Assembly: GCA_907163375.1 (NCBI GenBank)
Contig: CAJQUW010007530.1
Coordinates: 682,001-746,000, forward strand
Source: Prostheceraeus crozeri
Taxonomy: Eukaryota; Platyhelminthes; Polycladida; Euryleptidae
Direction of reading: 5' to 3'
DNA length: 64,000 bases
The translations under genes and the position numbers were made by a program. Under the pieces are notes generated by a model. The model had not been told where the DNA came from. It was given only the letters and a program-made list of their open reading frames with translations, and ran no database searches. Shown here in pieces: positions 1-11,939 of the stretch; position 1 is the first letter of the stretch, and each line of letters starts with the position of its first letter.

Positions 1-1084
1 GCGTTCATGGCTGCGGTCACAAAAAATGATCGCGGTCATACAACACTGCGCTGGAATGAAATCAGCAAGTCTTCGACACGGAATTCGTTGTGTTATGAGC
101 TCTTACAATTCACTTACAGACAGGAGGCACAATGCACAGTTACATGAATGTAAGAAGTCACAGTGAAGGCACCAAAAAGCTATGATAAAGAATATCTATT
201 CATAAAAGACCAATAGCACAAAATTAAGAAGCTCTTAAATGAGGCGCAGGATATCAAAGTAATAATACTGTTTTATATATAATATTTTATATAATAATAT
301 TTTATTTTATAGTGATCTGAGACCTTTGTGTTTTAAGACATTTCTGTTCATCATACGTGTGAAGATCTGTCGCTAAATAACACTGTTTACACCAAAGGTA
401 CAAAATTAGGAGAATTAAAGACGATTAAAATTTACAAAATGAAAAATGTATCAATATAATAAATTCAAATGTTAAAAGTATTAGTATGAGCAGAAGCATA
501 ACTTAGCATGCATCTTTTCACTTGCACACCGAGTGCATCTGCGAAGTCATATTTTAAATTCTACGCAGATATCAGAATAAAGCCCACCAGCAGCGTCATA
601 TAGAAAGAAAAGCTCTACTCATATAGAGTTCTCAGTCAGACCTTCGTGCTCAGATGGAGACTGTCTTTAATCCAATCCTTCCATGGTGATTTGTTTTTAT
701 AAAGAAATTGGCATTTAATTCATTATTTCATTGATCGAACTTCTTTCATTTTGCACATTTTATCGTCTTTAATTCGGTTGATTTTTTAGCTTTGGTGGAA
801 AAAGTATTACCACATTATTATCCTACGCATCATTCTAGAGCAGTGTTTGAAAATGTCTTGACTAAAGAGCATATTTTGTTGATAGGGAAGCGTCAAGAAT
901 AATTTGATGTTACTTTATTTATTTTATAAGGCTATCAATTTCAATCACTACTCAGTGATCATCTTCAGACGAAAAGGAATTTTAACATTGACTTATACAT
1001 AAGATTCAAAATTTTTCGTACAATGATATCATAAAAATATGACATGGAAGGGATGATACAGGAGATGGGTAATAGAGATATGTA
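1..1084. other. No gene seen
   Basis: AT-rich sequence without a convincing reading frame, RNA gene or terminal repeat. A short AT-only run lies near 270-310. Confidence 0.5.
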
Positions 1085-1255
1085 TGAGGCAGGTAGTACT
1101 GGGTTACATAGTACCAGTAGCATAGAAAACAATGACCTGGCAGAAAAGTGAGCAGTACATAAGTAAAATTTGAATCCTAAGCATCAGAAAAAGAGAAAAT
1201 CCCTGTAGCTGTTCAGATCATGTTTGTTGTTAATTGTTGGTTTTAATGCTAGAGC
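1085..1255. repeat. Diverged dispersed repeat, copy 1
   Basis: Shares a sparse but ordered set of words with 20670-20850: the run AGGTAGTACT, then GTTACA, ACCAG and AGTAG or AGTAGC-like words, and later TGTTGTTAATT followed by GGTTTTAAT. Order and spacing are roughly kept, so both are probably old copies of one repeat. Family unknown. Confidence 0.35.
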
Positions 1256-1345
1256 AGTGGTTCTCAACCTTTTCATGCCGCATACCCCAAAATAGAAAAT
1301 AATAGGATTTTTCTTTATTAGGCGTACCCTCACCCATACATATAA
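1256..1345. repeat. hAT-like transposon terminus
   Basis: Begins CAGTGGTTCTCAACCTTTT followed by CGCATACCCC and later GGCGTACCC. This start is the widespread end of Charlie-type hAT elements in animals (family knowledge). I did not find the matching right end nearby, so this is a solo end or a decayed copy. Confidence 0.45.
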
Positions 1346-3370
1346 AAATAGCAAGAATTCAATCATGCTAAGATTTAATTACGCGTAGAAATCAACGAAA
1401 TTCGTAATTTTATAACACAAAAATTTAACTAGGCGTAGCTGATGTGCGCTTGTGTAACAACACAAAGGCAGCGAAAGTCATGCTCTAACATCAAACGAGC
1501 TCCTTCATTGCTTTTCATCATTACTGTGTTGTAGAATCCGGATTCGCATAAGTATGTGGTCGAGTTGGTGGTCGCCAATTAGCAACTCTCCTACCTGTAT
1601 TACAAAAGGGTCGACCCATTGCGATGCCTACTCTAACTTTGATTTATGAGTTAACATGTATTAACAAGCTTTAGCGTGGAAGTGCTTTTAATTGCCGACT
1701 CTGGGTTCTTTTTGGTTTCAACGCCTAACGTCAATCCACAATTGACTCAGTTTTCTCCTTAACGTCGCAATAATAATGACTCAATAATAGTGATGGCAGC
1801 ATTGAGAGATTTATATCTTCTGCGTCGGAAATAAAATCCTTTTACCACACGTATCTGCTCAGGCTCGAAAATTTAAAGAGTGAATCGATGTGAAGTTTAG
1901 ACAGGAAATTCAATCTTGCAGGGAAGGATTTCAAATTTCAGGTCAAGTGTTAATTTCTTCTCTAAATGATTAAGTTTCTTAGCAGGAAAGCAGATGTTTG
2001 CTCTTGAAGTAAAATTCATGAAATAGGATTGCACAAATAACTGAATGTCTATTGAGAGAAATTTGGAGGCTTCAGAAAGTTTCATTATCATTTTGCACCC
2101 GGTATGCTTAAAAATCCTTTTCCTGTTCCCTAAATCATCATGGGACGGCTTATACTTGCACATGGACACTGAAGCAATTAAATACAATCGCTAACGGCAA
2201 CGGATCAAGTATAGATACACTAGTTGGACTCAAATATTTGACTAACTTCGAACTAATCTTAAATACAGCTCCTAATCGGTTTTGCGAGTAATTTGAAGTT
2301 TCATAGATCAATAATTCGATTAAAGAATTCACAACCACATGATCGCTTCTGAGAATCATTTTTGTTAATTAGCGGGGATAGGTTGACTTATATTGCTTAT
2401 CGTTGACCGTCAAATAAATTGAGCGAATACAAGCTTAAGTATTAGTAAATATCTGCTTAAGTTCATTAAACGATTTTTCCTCTAGCTAGATTCAAATTTG
2501 GTCTTCTATGTAAGTCAATATCTCCAATGTAAGTTGGTGTCAATTGCGATTATCCTGTCTAAGTCACTAAAAAAATTCCGCGATTCTCTGTTTAAAATTC
2601 TTTGATAACTTTGAAGCCGGCTGAGTGGGCAAAACTTATAAGTGAAATCGAAATCAATTAATAAAATTTAACTTTTCGCTCGACATGTGCTTTGATACAT
2701 GAATTTCAGTGAAACCCCGTGTAATAATTTATGTCTATTGCTATTAAGCCATCGACCGATTTAGAATATGACACATGGTTACAGTCGTCAACACGTATTC
2801 ATTCTGTAAGAGAATGGCGTTGTGGTGTGATCACGGATTTCAACTGATTCTGCATGTCTGATAGCAATCGATAATTTGTTCATCCAGTTATCTACTGCCT
2901 GTAAAGTTCATTGCAGATCTAAAATCCATGATAGACGACGTATGAGACAAACTTCCTTTTCTACAGAACTTGACTGCAATATGCTGCTGTCGTCCTCTAT
3001 TAGCGACCTCCACTTGATAAGCAGGATAATTTAAAAGTCTTGGCAGAAAGTTATCAATGATATTGCAGACTCAATTCATTCTAATTTAAGTTGAAAGGCG
3101 AATGGCCTTTCCGAGTATAATCGTGCTACTGTATCCTAACCATTGCAATTCCTACTAAAATGTTCATTTTGCTGTTGTTACTTTTATTCAACGCTCATTG
3201 TTAAAAATATAGGTGGTCTCTCCCTCTTATTTAATGCCAACAAATCAAACTTTATATCAGCGGACGTCTCCGACCCACACCCTTTATCAACGCAAATGTC
3301 AGAAATTACAGATGAGATGAAATGCGCATTTATGCAGAATGAAAGAAACTCTATGCAACACTACTTAAAA
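1346..3370. other. No gene seen
   Basis: Reading frames here are short, have no recognisable domain and no splice-consistent neighbours. I see no transposon ends or tandem repeats. Confidence 0.5.
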
Positions 3371-3900
3371 CATGTCGGAGACCGAGCCTGAATCAACCTC
3401 GCTTCCCACAAAGCACGTTCAACACTGTCCTGAGCACGCTTAAAAATACCAACCGTAAAATCATCAAAACTCTCACCTACAATCGCTACGGACATGCGCA
3501 CTGAAAGCGTTACCTTTTCATTACCCTCTTTTACACTGCCACAATGCTCTTGGTATCTAACTTTTAAAGCTCCTCGATGGTCTACCAATATAAATAATGT
3601 TACACATTTTGCACTTAAATTCATAAATAATGTTTTTAACGTTACATTCATACTTATCCGTTAAAATATTGTAGCATCTACAGTTATCATGCTTCCTCAC
3701 TTTTTTGTTAATAAGACAATCCTTCAACTTTTTATTGTTTCTATTAACCAAGTGAATGTTCAAATTATATTTGTTGATTAATTTGTATCACGTTTCTTAT
3801 ATCCATTTTTCTTTAGTTTTTTGTCAATATTACATAAAGCCTCATTCTTTAATAAATCAGTGCTACATCTATTTTCTACAGTATTCAAGAGTACTAGCAA
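3371..3900 (-). mobile_element. Penelope-like element relic, GIY-YIG endonuclease end
   Basis: On the minus strand a linker with NRNNKKLKDCLINKK leads into NIIYEFKCKMCNIIYIGR, the start of a GIY-YIG nuclease, followed by an RYQEH motif and a downstream ERALWEA segment that fits the catalytic-Glu part of the fold. The reading is split over more than one frame, so the copy is dead and 5' truncated. Upstream residues around 3780-3890 resemble the linker between reverse transcriptase and nuclease, so this copy may have the classical C-terminal nuclease order. Confidence 0.6.
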
Positions 3901-3904
3901 TTAA

Positions 3905-4246
3905 AAACAATGAAATTAAATAAACGATGGATCAAATTGCCATGCAAAAGATGTGCGGCTTGTAGGATTCAAACCTTCGACCAAGGTTAACTAGACCAGT
4001 GCTCTAACCAACCGAGCTACGAGCCACTTACGCGACTGTGTCAGTTGGTAGGATCAAACCCTCACCACCACACATCAGTTGTCAAGGAAATAATAATCAA
4101 TGAATAAATGACACGTCACAATTGTGACCGCCGACATTAAGGCAAGTAGCGGGGATCGATTGTCCACGAAATCATCTTTAACCATGTCGTGAATGCTATT
4201 AACAACAATGAAATTAAATAAACGATATATCAAATTGCCATGCTAT
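3905..4246. repeat. Direct repeat pair of about 40 bp around a tRNA-like block
   Basis: The sequence from about 3907 to 3945 (starting ACAATGAAATTAAATAAACG) returns at about 4205-4244 with few changes (a GATGGATC to GATATATC difference is clear). Between the copies lies the tRNA-Thr-like sequence at 3957-4025. The repeats are long for a target duplication, so a local tandem duplication or recombination between two SINE tails is as likely. Confidence 0.5.
3957..4025 (-). tRNA. tRNA-Thr(AGU)-like pseudogene or SINE head
   Basis: The minus strand reads as a cloverleaf: acceptor GGCTCGT against ACAAGCC (one mismatch), D arm GCTC and GAGC around GGTTGGTTA, anticodon loop CTAGTTA with AGT at the anticodon position, and T arm GGTTTGAATCC. 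The anticodon stem is poorly paired, which argues against a working tRNA. It may be the promoter head of a SINE whose body runs toward 3905. Not a confident functional gene. Confidence 0.45.
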
Positions 4247-4484
4247 GAAATTATACTTAATATGACTCGAAATCCAATTGTCTTTTGTCTAGAAAGTCGT
4301 CAGATTTTATGTCCTTACCATAGCATTTATAATATAATATTTTAAACAAAAGTATCCAGTTCACAATAGAAGTTCCTAAAATTCAACAAAATTTTCATAT
4401 CAGTATTTGGATGGAAGAAGAAATGTAAAAATAGCCGTCAGATTTTACCATTATCTCAATTGATCAAAAAGCATTGTTTATTCC

Positions 4485-4945
4485 AGTGGTAGGCAGCGCT
4501 TGACCGGCGGGCACATGCTGGGTGGCCCGCCACCGTTTCTCATATCTGAAGTAAACCGCGGACATTATTTAAGATGTGCTTCTCAGGTTGAGGGATCTTC
4601 TTAAGAATTTTCAAAATCATTAACTTATAACGAAATGAGCGCAAAAATTCACATTCGAGTGCTCAAACCATGTTCTTTTCGAAATTTTTATCTTCTCAGC
4701 ATGAACATAAGTGACATAACCATCAACTGTGTGACTTTGTGATAAATCACTTGGTGTTCGAATCTTTGTTGAGCATGTTTTAGTGTGTAAATTAACCACG
4801 CTGCAGTGGGCCATCCGCATCATGTCATGTTACATCATAATTTAGTAACACAAAGGAAAAGCTTTTGTAATTAACTTGGCCTTTTCACTTTTCATCATTT
4901 ACATATTTTAGTGTAAAATATATTTCTTTAATAGTAAATTAGTTT
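4485..4945. repeat. Dispersed repeat copy A with a hAT-like left end
   Basis: Starts CAGTGGTAGGCAGCGC and contains GGTGGCCCGCCACC. From about 4580 it matches 7865-8660 in order: GATCTTCTTAAGAATT, CTCAGCATGAAC, TGACAT, ATCAACTG, GTTTTCGA-like words and GAAAAGCTT..TGTAAT. The right part seems cut short where the LINE relic begins. Confidence 0.45.
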
Positions 4946-5700
4946 GACAACAAAGATATTCCGCAGTATGTTGAATATCGAAAGAGAAAAACAACTATTA
5001 CATGTAAGTCATCAAAAGGCACCACCATCATCATCGTCATCATATACATTTTACGTCCGTTATTCCGCCATTGGCTAGGTTGGACGATTGCCTCTGATGG
5101 CAGTTCTCCATCTGGCGCGATCCTTTGCATCTTCCTCGCAGAGACACATTTTCTTACAGTCTGTTCGAACTGTTTCCTCCATGTGATTCGAGGTCGTCCT
5201 CTGGGGGTTCTTCCTGGCACTTCTGACTTCCACACCTTCACCCAATCATCATCTACTTTCCTCACTACATGACCGTACCACCTCAAACGCCTTCTTTTCA
5301 TCGCTTCTTCCATTCCAACTAGGCTCAGTCTTCGAAGGAGGTCGTCGTTGCGGATTCTTTCTCGAAGCGACACACCACAAAGCCACCTGACCATTCTTCT
5401 TTCGGCTCGTATCATCTTTATTTTGTTTTCTGTCTTCATGGCCCACGTTTCACTACCATGCATCATGCTGTTTCTTACAAACACGTCGTACACTTGCCCC
5501 TTCATCCATCGAGGTGCCGCCCGTGATGTCAGGAAAGGCAACAGCTCGTGGAATCGCTTCCAACCACAATGTATCCGTGTAGACACAGCTGCATCCGCTC
5601 CACCACCACCATCCAACATGTCACCAAGGTCACATGTAACCAACACACTTAATTCCTCAACCTCACTCGCCTGACCCAGGAATCGAACCGAAGTCCACAA
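4939..5700 (-). mobile_element. LINE relic, C-terminal end of the reverse-transcriptase ORF
   Basis: An open frame of 253 codons on the minus strand carries a typical post-RT block: GDMLDGGGGADAAV, then VYDVFVRNSMMHGSETWAM, RRMVRWLCGVSLRERIRN, RLRWYGHVVRK and PRGRPRITWRKQF. These match the tail of LINE polyproteins also seen at 54133-56035 and 63180-64000, so one family is present at least three times. The catalytic FADD region is absent (5' truncated). A CATCAT-type microsatellite at about 5014-5045 sits where the 3' tail should be, so residues past about MYMMTMMM are read-through of the tail. Confidence 0.8.
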
Positions 5701-5704
5701 TGGA

Positions 5705-6615
5705 GACGTCCTTCTTCACAAGGCCACGCTGACGGTACAAAAGCTTCTCAAAATGATGTCAGTATTACATATTATAATTTTTATAGATTTATGTCGTTAA
5801 TGCTTCCTGAGATATCGACATTTAATTTTGCAGCAACTTTGAATCTCCCTGCATAATAGCTGATTGTTATTGATGCTGCGTGGCGTGTGGTCTTGGAAAA
5901 TATTCATTCTAACTTTTCCATTGAGAATGTCAAATTCTACATGACAAACGATGTACTACGCTTTTATGTCGCTGCATACCATCATAATATCATCTGAGGT
6001 CGTGATCATTGGTGTAGAGTTATCACTGAAGCTGATCAATATGATGAATAGCTATTTCTAAGGCTACAGACTTGTGCGTGAATGCACCCAATGCAAAGTT
6101 ATCTTCACTGTCACATCATCACAGCGCAAGTGACATTTTCTGCATGACCGCGTTTTGGTCAAAGAAGTGAATTCTCCTACCGAAACATAATTCAATGTAA
6201 AACTACACGCGTCAGTTTGTAAATATACCGTATACTGAACTGCTGAGAATGAATAATAAATTGTAAGAAGCATACATTTTCGCTACAAAGCAGGCGCATC
6301 ATATGCAAGTTACTAGAAAAAGAATTATAGCGACAGACAATGCAAAATTTTCATTGATGTAAATTCATTGCACTTCTCGGCATTATTAATTTAGATTTAT
6401 TGTAGTACTTGGATTGAGTTGATTCTCTATTTCTGAGATAGATTGTCACAGATATAGAGGGTTAAGGGATAACTTGGCGATGTTTTTTTATGCCTGTATA
6501 GAGATGACAGTTGTTTGGTGGGATGTTCATATATTCTAATATGTAATTTGCGTATTGTGCTTATGTCCTATCGTCAATAAATATATGCAGTTACTGTAAT
6601 TGCTGACATCTATCT
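5705..6615. other. No gene seen
   Basis: AT-rich spacer between two LINE relics; nothing recognisable on either strand. Confidence 0.45.
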
Positions 6616-6619
6616 GCTG

Positions 6620-7802
6620 GCATGATATACACCATAGGTGATATACACGACACGAGAGTCGATACAGGAGTGTTGGCCTTCGCTCGGTTTAAATCATATG
6701 ACTGTAAATACTTCAATTTCAAGTCTAGACCGCTTCGAATGATTTGTGGAGTGCCACAAGGGTCAATTTTGGGCCCTATTCTTTTTACGATGCATCTACA
6801 GCCACTTTCTTTGATTCTGGATAAGCATAGAGTTCGGCATCATTTTTTTGCTAATGATCTTATTTTGTATTCAATCTGTGATGGTGATGATGTTTTGCTT
6901 TCTATTCAAGAAATTGAAAGATGCATCAGCGAAGTGAAATTGTGGTTGACATGCAACCAGCTGTCTGAATATTAGAAAAACCAAAGTTATTGTGTCAAGC
7001 AAGCTTAAATCTGTTGTGCCTTCCTCTTTTCCCACGTGTTTGTGTATAGTTGAACACAAATTGGAGTTCTGTGAAAGTTCAAATTTTCTTGTATATTGAA
7101 ATCGATTCATGTTTGGATTTCAAGAGGTATTTCAGCTCTTTCTGTAGAACGTGTTATTACGAGATTCGCAGAATATATTGTATCAGACGCTGTCTTTCTG
7201 AAAAGGTTGTATGTAAGCTAATAAATTCTTTTACTTTTCGCGACTTGACTATGGAAATAGTCTTCTCTGTGGTCTTCCCAATCAAATTTTGCGCAAATTA
7301 CAGAAGGTTCAAAACTCTTCTGCTCGCCTTGTTTTACTGACTCATCGACATGACCACATAACTCCTGCTTTGAAAGCACTTAAGTGGCTGCCAATCTCTC
7401 ATCGCTTGAGAAGCAAGCTAGGCTTCTAGAGTTAAAAGGCTTTGTATTTCAATTTACCTGTGTACATGTCTAATATGTGTCGTTTATATATTATCTCTCG
7501 CTCTCTTCGTTCATCTCGTGACCCTAACAATTTTAAAAGTGCCTAAAATTAACAGAAATTATCTGGTGGATGCTCATTCAGCTGCGTTGCTCCAGTGGTA
7601 TTGAATGGTCTTCCTCGGACAATTCGTGATGCTCAGTCACTCAATTAATTTTTTTAAACTACGAGTACTATTAAAAACTTTCCTTTTGTCAAATTCCTTC
7701 ATGTGACTTTCAGTTTCTGTTGCTTGTTATTGCTAACAGTGTTTCTCTGCCCAGTGAGCCACTTGGGTACAGCGCTATATAGATATATTTAATAAATAAA
7801 TA
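6620..7802 (+). mobile_element. CR1-like LINE, 5' truncated and decayed
   Basis: The reading CGVPQGSILGPILF is the conserved RT block of CR1/Jockey-type LINEs. The catalytic box reads FANDL, so the first Asp of FADD is Asn. Later pieces in other frames give LKALKWLPISHRLRSKL and a terminal LWNGLPRTIRDA-like reading, the usual 3' end of CR1 ORF2. The element ends with AGCGCTATATAGATATATT and a TAAATAAATAA tail at about 7772-7802, the CR1-style short 3' repeat. Stops and frame changes are frequent; it is dead. Confidence 0.8.
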
Positions 7803-8857
7803 AGTGGCCCGCGGAGATAAGTGAAATCGATGATGTGAAACAGGCACATTCCAATTTCGACCATTAAAAGCTGCTTCTTAGGCTTAGGGTTGTTAATCAA
7901 GATAATTTTCTTCGACCGTGTGGTTGCATATTCCCAGTATTTACATGGTGGCAGAATTATTTTACTATTATTATTATTAAATGAATGAGTTCCGAAAGTT
8001 CCAAAAGATCAATTTGAAGGATCTTCTTAAGAATTCGCAAAATCATTAGCATGATGGCACAAAAACTCATATTCGAAAGCCCAAACCATCTTTCTATTGT
8101 GATGAATATCTTCTCAGCATGAACGTAAATGACATTACTATCAACTGCTTGAGTTTGTGCTGAGTCACATGGTTTTCGATGCTTTGTTAATCAATCTTTA
8201 TTACGTAATAAACCACATCGCAATGGGCCTGCAAACACATCAAGTCGGCCAAATATGAATGAATCCAACCGTATGAAGATATGTGATTTCTGAAAGCTAG
8301 CTTTCAACTATTTTTGCTGGATTTTGCACAGCAATATATTTTGTACTATAATGTTATTATCATAAGAACATCGCTGGTGGAGGCGATGCGTTTTTTTATG
8401 TTTGGATGGCGTATCTGCACATAGGTACACAGGTAATGGTATTTTTTATTGCACGGCATGTAGCCCAGTAGAATCACTGTACTTAAAGCCATTATTTTTC
8501 GATGAAATAAGGTAATATTATCATTTTGCCAAGAGGTCATATTACCATGATGTAATACCACAATGAAAAGCTTCTGTAATCAGTAAGGCAGATTGACGTT
8601 TCATTTTTCATGCAGATTTTAGAATGCGAAATAAAATTCCCTTTTAGTAAACGAATGAGTTGTAAATGTGCTGTATGCATTTACATGTATAATTATGTCA
8701 TGTAAGGCTATGCGTGTACAGCAGTACGCTTAAAAGTGCTTACTAGAGGAATGTTAAATATAGGCCTAATTCTTCCTTTTAAAATTGGTGGCCCATGGGC
8801 CTTCTCACGGGGCATTACTGGGGACCCTCTTTCCTTACTTGGATATCCACCACTGCT
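7803..8857. repeat. Dispersed repeat copy B with a hAT-like right end
   Basis: Starts GTGGCCCGCGGAGATAAGTG directly after the CR1 tail and follows copy A (4485-4945) through 8220, with an extra block at about 8250-8545 that copy A lacks. It ends near 8857 with GGATATCCACCACTG, the mirror of the CAGTGG start of copy A. The two copies may be parts of one old hAT-like element, or two separate insertions. Confidence 0.4.
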
Positions 8858-8859
8858 TT

Positions 8860-10970
8860 AATTAAACCACAAAATATTTCCTTTTTTCAGAAAAGTCTCT
8901 TCATCAGTTGTCACAGCTCCACGCTAACCAAGCTTTATTCTACACTAGGAAATTTATCTAAAGTTTTCGGAAATCTGTACCAGGGTAAAAATACTTGCGA
9001 AGGCCGCACAGGTTATCTTCACTTATCTCACATAAGATTAGAAGAAAACATTGTTTGCTGATTTATAGTAGTGTACTAATCGTGTGATATTCACATCGAT
9101 AACTGCTTTAAAATAGCATTAGTGCATTAATGACTGTTCATTATTTGACTAACATACTTCTGAGTTCTTAGCATAGTGGGCACTATACTGACAATTAATG
9201 ATTCAAATTACATTGTGTGGTATAAGCGAGTGTTGGGTATTATCAATCCGTGCTCAGTTTATTCTGTTAATATTGTGTCGTGTTGCCATTAAAAAGTGAT
9301 TAAGTGCATTGCTCATTGGCGATATCATGATGTGTATCCATAGTTCCTAAGTGCAATGATCCTCAAAAAGGCAGTGTTTGAAGGTCTCCTAAATGTTGAC
9401 ATGCTGAGTAATACATAAATCAACTATAAAGCAAAATCATGCTAGTTCTGATGCAATAACCACTCAACAATTAAATGAATACTCGCAATATATAAACTCT
9501 GGTTATGCAGATGATCTGTTATGTTACGCAGATGCTCTTTTAGGCGAAGAATTCAGCAGAAGACGTCATACCGACGTAATTATGAATACAATGAATGGAC
9601 ACGTAAATCACTCAGAACGTTTTTCGTTGTTTACTAGAAGTTGCACCGCTTAGGTGAACAAGCTAAATTCAGATTGATGTTTTCAGAGGTCATAATTTGC
9701 TTTAAGTAGCATAATGAATGCGCGATTTTGAATGAATGTGAGCCAATCTGCTATTATGTGAAGCTCTGGTGAAAGCAAGAATTCTATGCATGCATATCTG
9801 ACTGTAAAATTTCGAAAGTTTGTAGCATTGTGTCAGCAATCCTTTTCTATGAATGCTTGCATTTGATAAAGCTGTTTTACTGCGAAAATTTGTGCATTTA
9901 ATAGAGCATCATATACTAGCGCTTTGGCTTATATTCATTCAAAATCACGTGTTCAACGTTAGTGCATGAGAAAGCAGAGAGAAACTTCAAACAAGAAATC
10001 TGTTGACTAAGCTTTAAAGATACTCGAAATCTAAGTGTATGGCAGAATGACAAATGTACAGGAGGCACACAGAATAAGTCAGAAGCCATAAGCCATCATT
10101 CGCAAGCTACGTCACGATCTTTCTAAGCCGCAAGCCATAAGTCATTTTGACAATGTTTTTTTCTCATGACAGATAATGCATGTATAATGTTTTTAATACA
10201 GATACAGATGTTAATGTTCATTATTTTATGTTAAGTTTATTAATGTTATTAATACAGATATAACGTTTTTAAAGTTCGTTACAGATTCATTATTTTGTGC
10301 AGTAATCTTATTTTATTCTATGTTGTTAACTGAGAGTCCTAGATGATGATCATTTGCATTAAAGTAAATTAAATATGATAGATGTGAATGAGAGTGTGAG
10401 AGGTATATGGAATGTTATTTTCAGCGAATAATGACTGCAAAAACTAGGTTATAAGAAGTTTTTGCGAGAAACAAGATCATCAGTGTTAATTTTTTTTCGA
10501 CTTGTATGAGTACAAAACTACTTCCATAGACATATATCGCATATAAGATGAGCATAAATTGTAAGAAAAGTTGTTTGTTACACTCTGAAAGTTGTTAAGA
10601 TACATTTTCGGAACATCTCGACTCTATCTTTGAAATGCAGCGCTGGCTCCCATTAGCTAAAAAATCTTCGTCTATTGTCGATCTGAAGCTGTATTCAGAA
10701 CCGTTGACTAATAAACATGTAACCTCCTGGCGAAGATTTTTGTGATGGCTGTGATATCGACTATGACATCACATGTCAAAAATGTTAAAAAAATATAGAA
10801 TTGTGAAAATTAGGTTAAAATGTAGAAAAATGATATTTTGCAATGGTTGGCATATTTCAGAATAGGAGCTCTGTATATGATGAATAATTTCCTTGAAAAG
10901 CATTGTTAGTGATAATTTACACTACATTTCGTATTGCATCAGGGTTTTAGGAGGTAGACATCTAGAATTT
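8860..10970. other. No gene seen
   Basis: No protein domain, RNA gene or transposon end recognised. A short YADDLLCYADA reading near 9495-9540 is isolated and is not taken as reverse transcriptase. Confidence 0.45.
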
Positions 10971-10980
10971 GTTATCATTA

Positions 10981-11667
10981 GACAGCGACAATTTAGGTGA
11001 ATCACCTAAATTTCACCTAAATAAATTTTTTACTTAATTCCGGATATGTTGTAAAAACACCTAAATCACCTCAATATTGTCATTACGACAAAAACTTGCT
11101 ATTTGATTAACTTATCTACTCACATTGGAAAACATTGAGAAAATCGTGGCAACGATACTTTTATAATCGGAATAATGAAGACATTGATGAGCGATTCTGG
11201 GCAGTGCATGCTTCTGGTTATAGTTTCTTATTCTTTCATAAACATTTATAGAGTTTATATTGCATTTGAAATACGAATAATTTTGATGTTTGACACACAT
11301 ACAATTGTACAATTGAATTGTCAGCACACATTTTGAAACACATACACTAAGTTGCTAATGTTTAATCTGTGCGGTTGTTATAGCTTGAAATAAAATCGTT
11401 CCGAATCGCGATTAAATCTAGGACTTACATGTCATTTCTGTAATTCCATTTTCTAAACTTATACGTGGATTGTTGTCGCAGTATTTGTTTATAAATTAGT
11501 GACCAAAAAAAGCAAAATTCATGAACATAAGCAAAAACACCATCGCTCTCAATGAATCTCGATATTTTAATGGATTTTGATTCACCTAAATATACAACCT
11601 AAATTTCTAAAAGTATTCACCTAAAAAACCTAAAATGACAAAAATTTTCACCTAATATGTCGGTGTC
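10981..11667. mobile_element. Non-autonomous TIR element (MITE-like), about 690 bp
   Basis: Left end GACAGCGACAATTTAGGTGA and right end, read inverted, GACACCGACATATTAGGTGA match at 16 or more positions. Inside both ends the word CACCTAAAT or its complement recurs many times (about 10998-11075 and 11580-11655), like subterminal transposase sites. Flanks TGTTATCA and TGTTTATCA could be a diverged target duplication. No transposase remains. Superfamily uncertain, perhaps hAT. Confidence 0.55.
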
Positions 11668-11939
11668 TGTTTATCAAATATAATCAAATTAAGACACGAC
11701 ACGGTTAAAAAAATTCGAAGAATCCAGGAAACGGAAGACGCCAAAGTTAAACAATTACCCTAGTGGAGAATCTTGTAAATAATTAGGTAATTAAAAGTCA
11801 TGAATGAATGAAATAATACTGACAACATAGAGTAACCTACTCTAGTATAGAGCAGGTACTGAAATACGTATAAAGGCAAGTCTACTCAACTAAAGACGGC
11901 AAGGGAAATAAATTAAAACTTATAAACGATTTAATTTTT

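Noticed and set aside
951-985. Minus-strand CTGAAGATGATC followed by a hairpin and GAAA, hammerhead-like
   Set aside because: The core reads CTGAAGA rather than CTGATGA and no stem III was found. Similar weak matches at 30797-30832 and 35482-35520 were dropped for the same reason.
5348-5674. 108-codon plus-strand frame with a Pro run
   Set aside because: Shadow of the LINE relic on the minus strand; the Pro run comes from its GGGG codons.
9480-9560. A YADDLLCYADALLG reading resembling the RT catalytic box
   Set aside because: No other RT motif lies on either side and the context does not fit; chance match.
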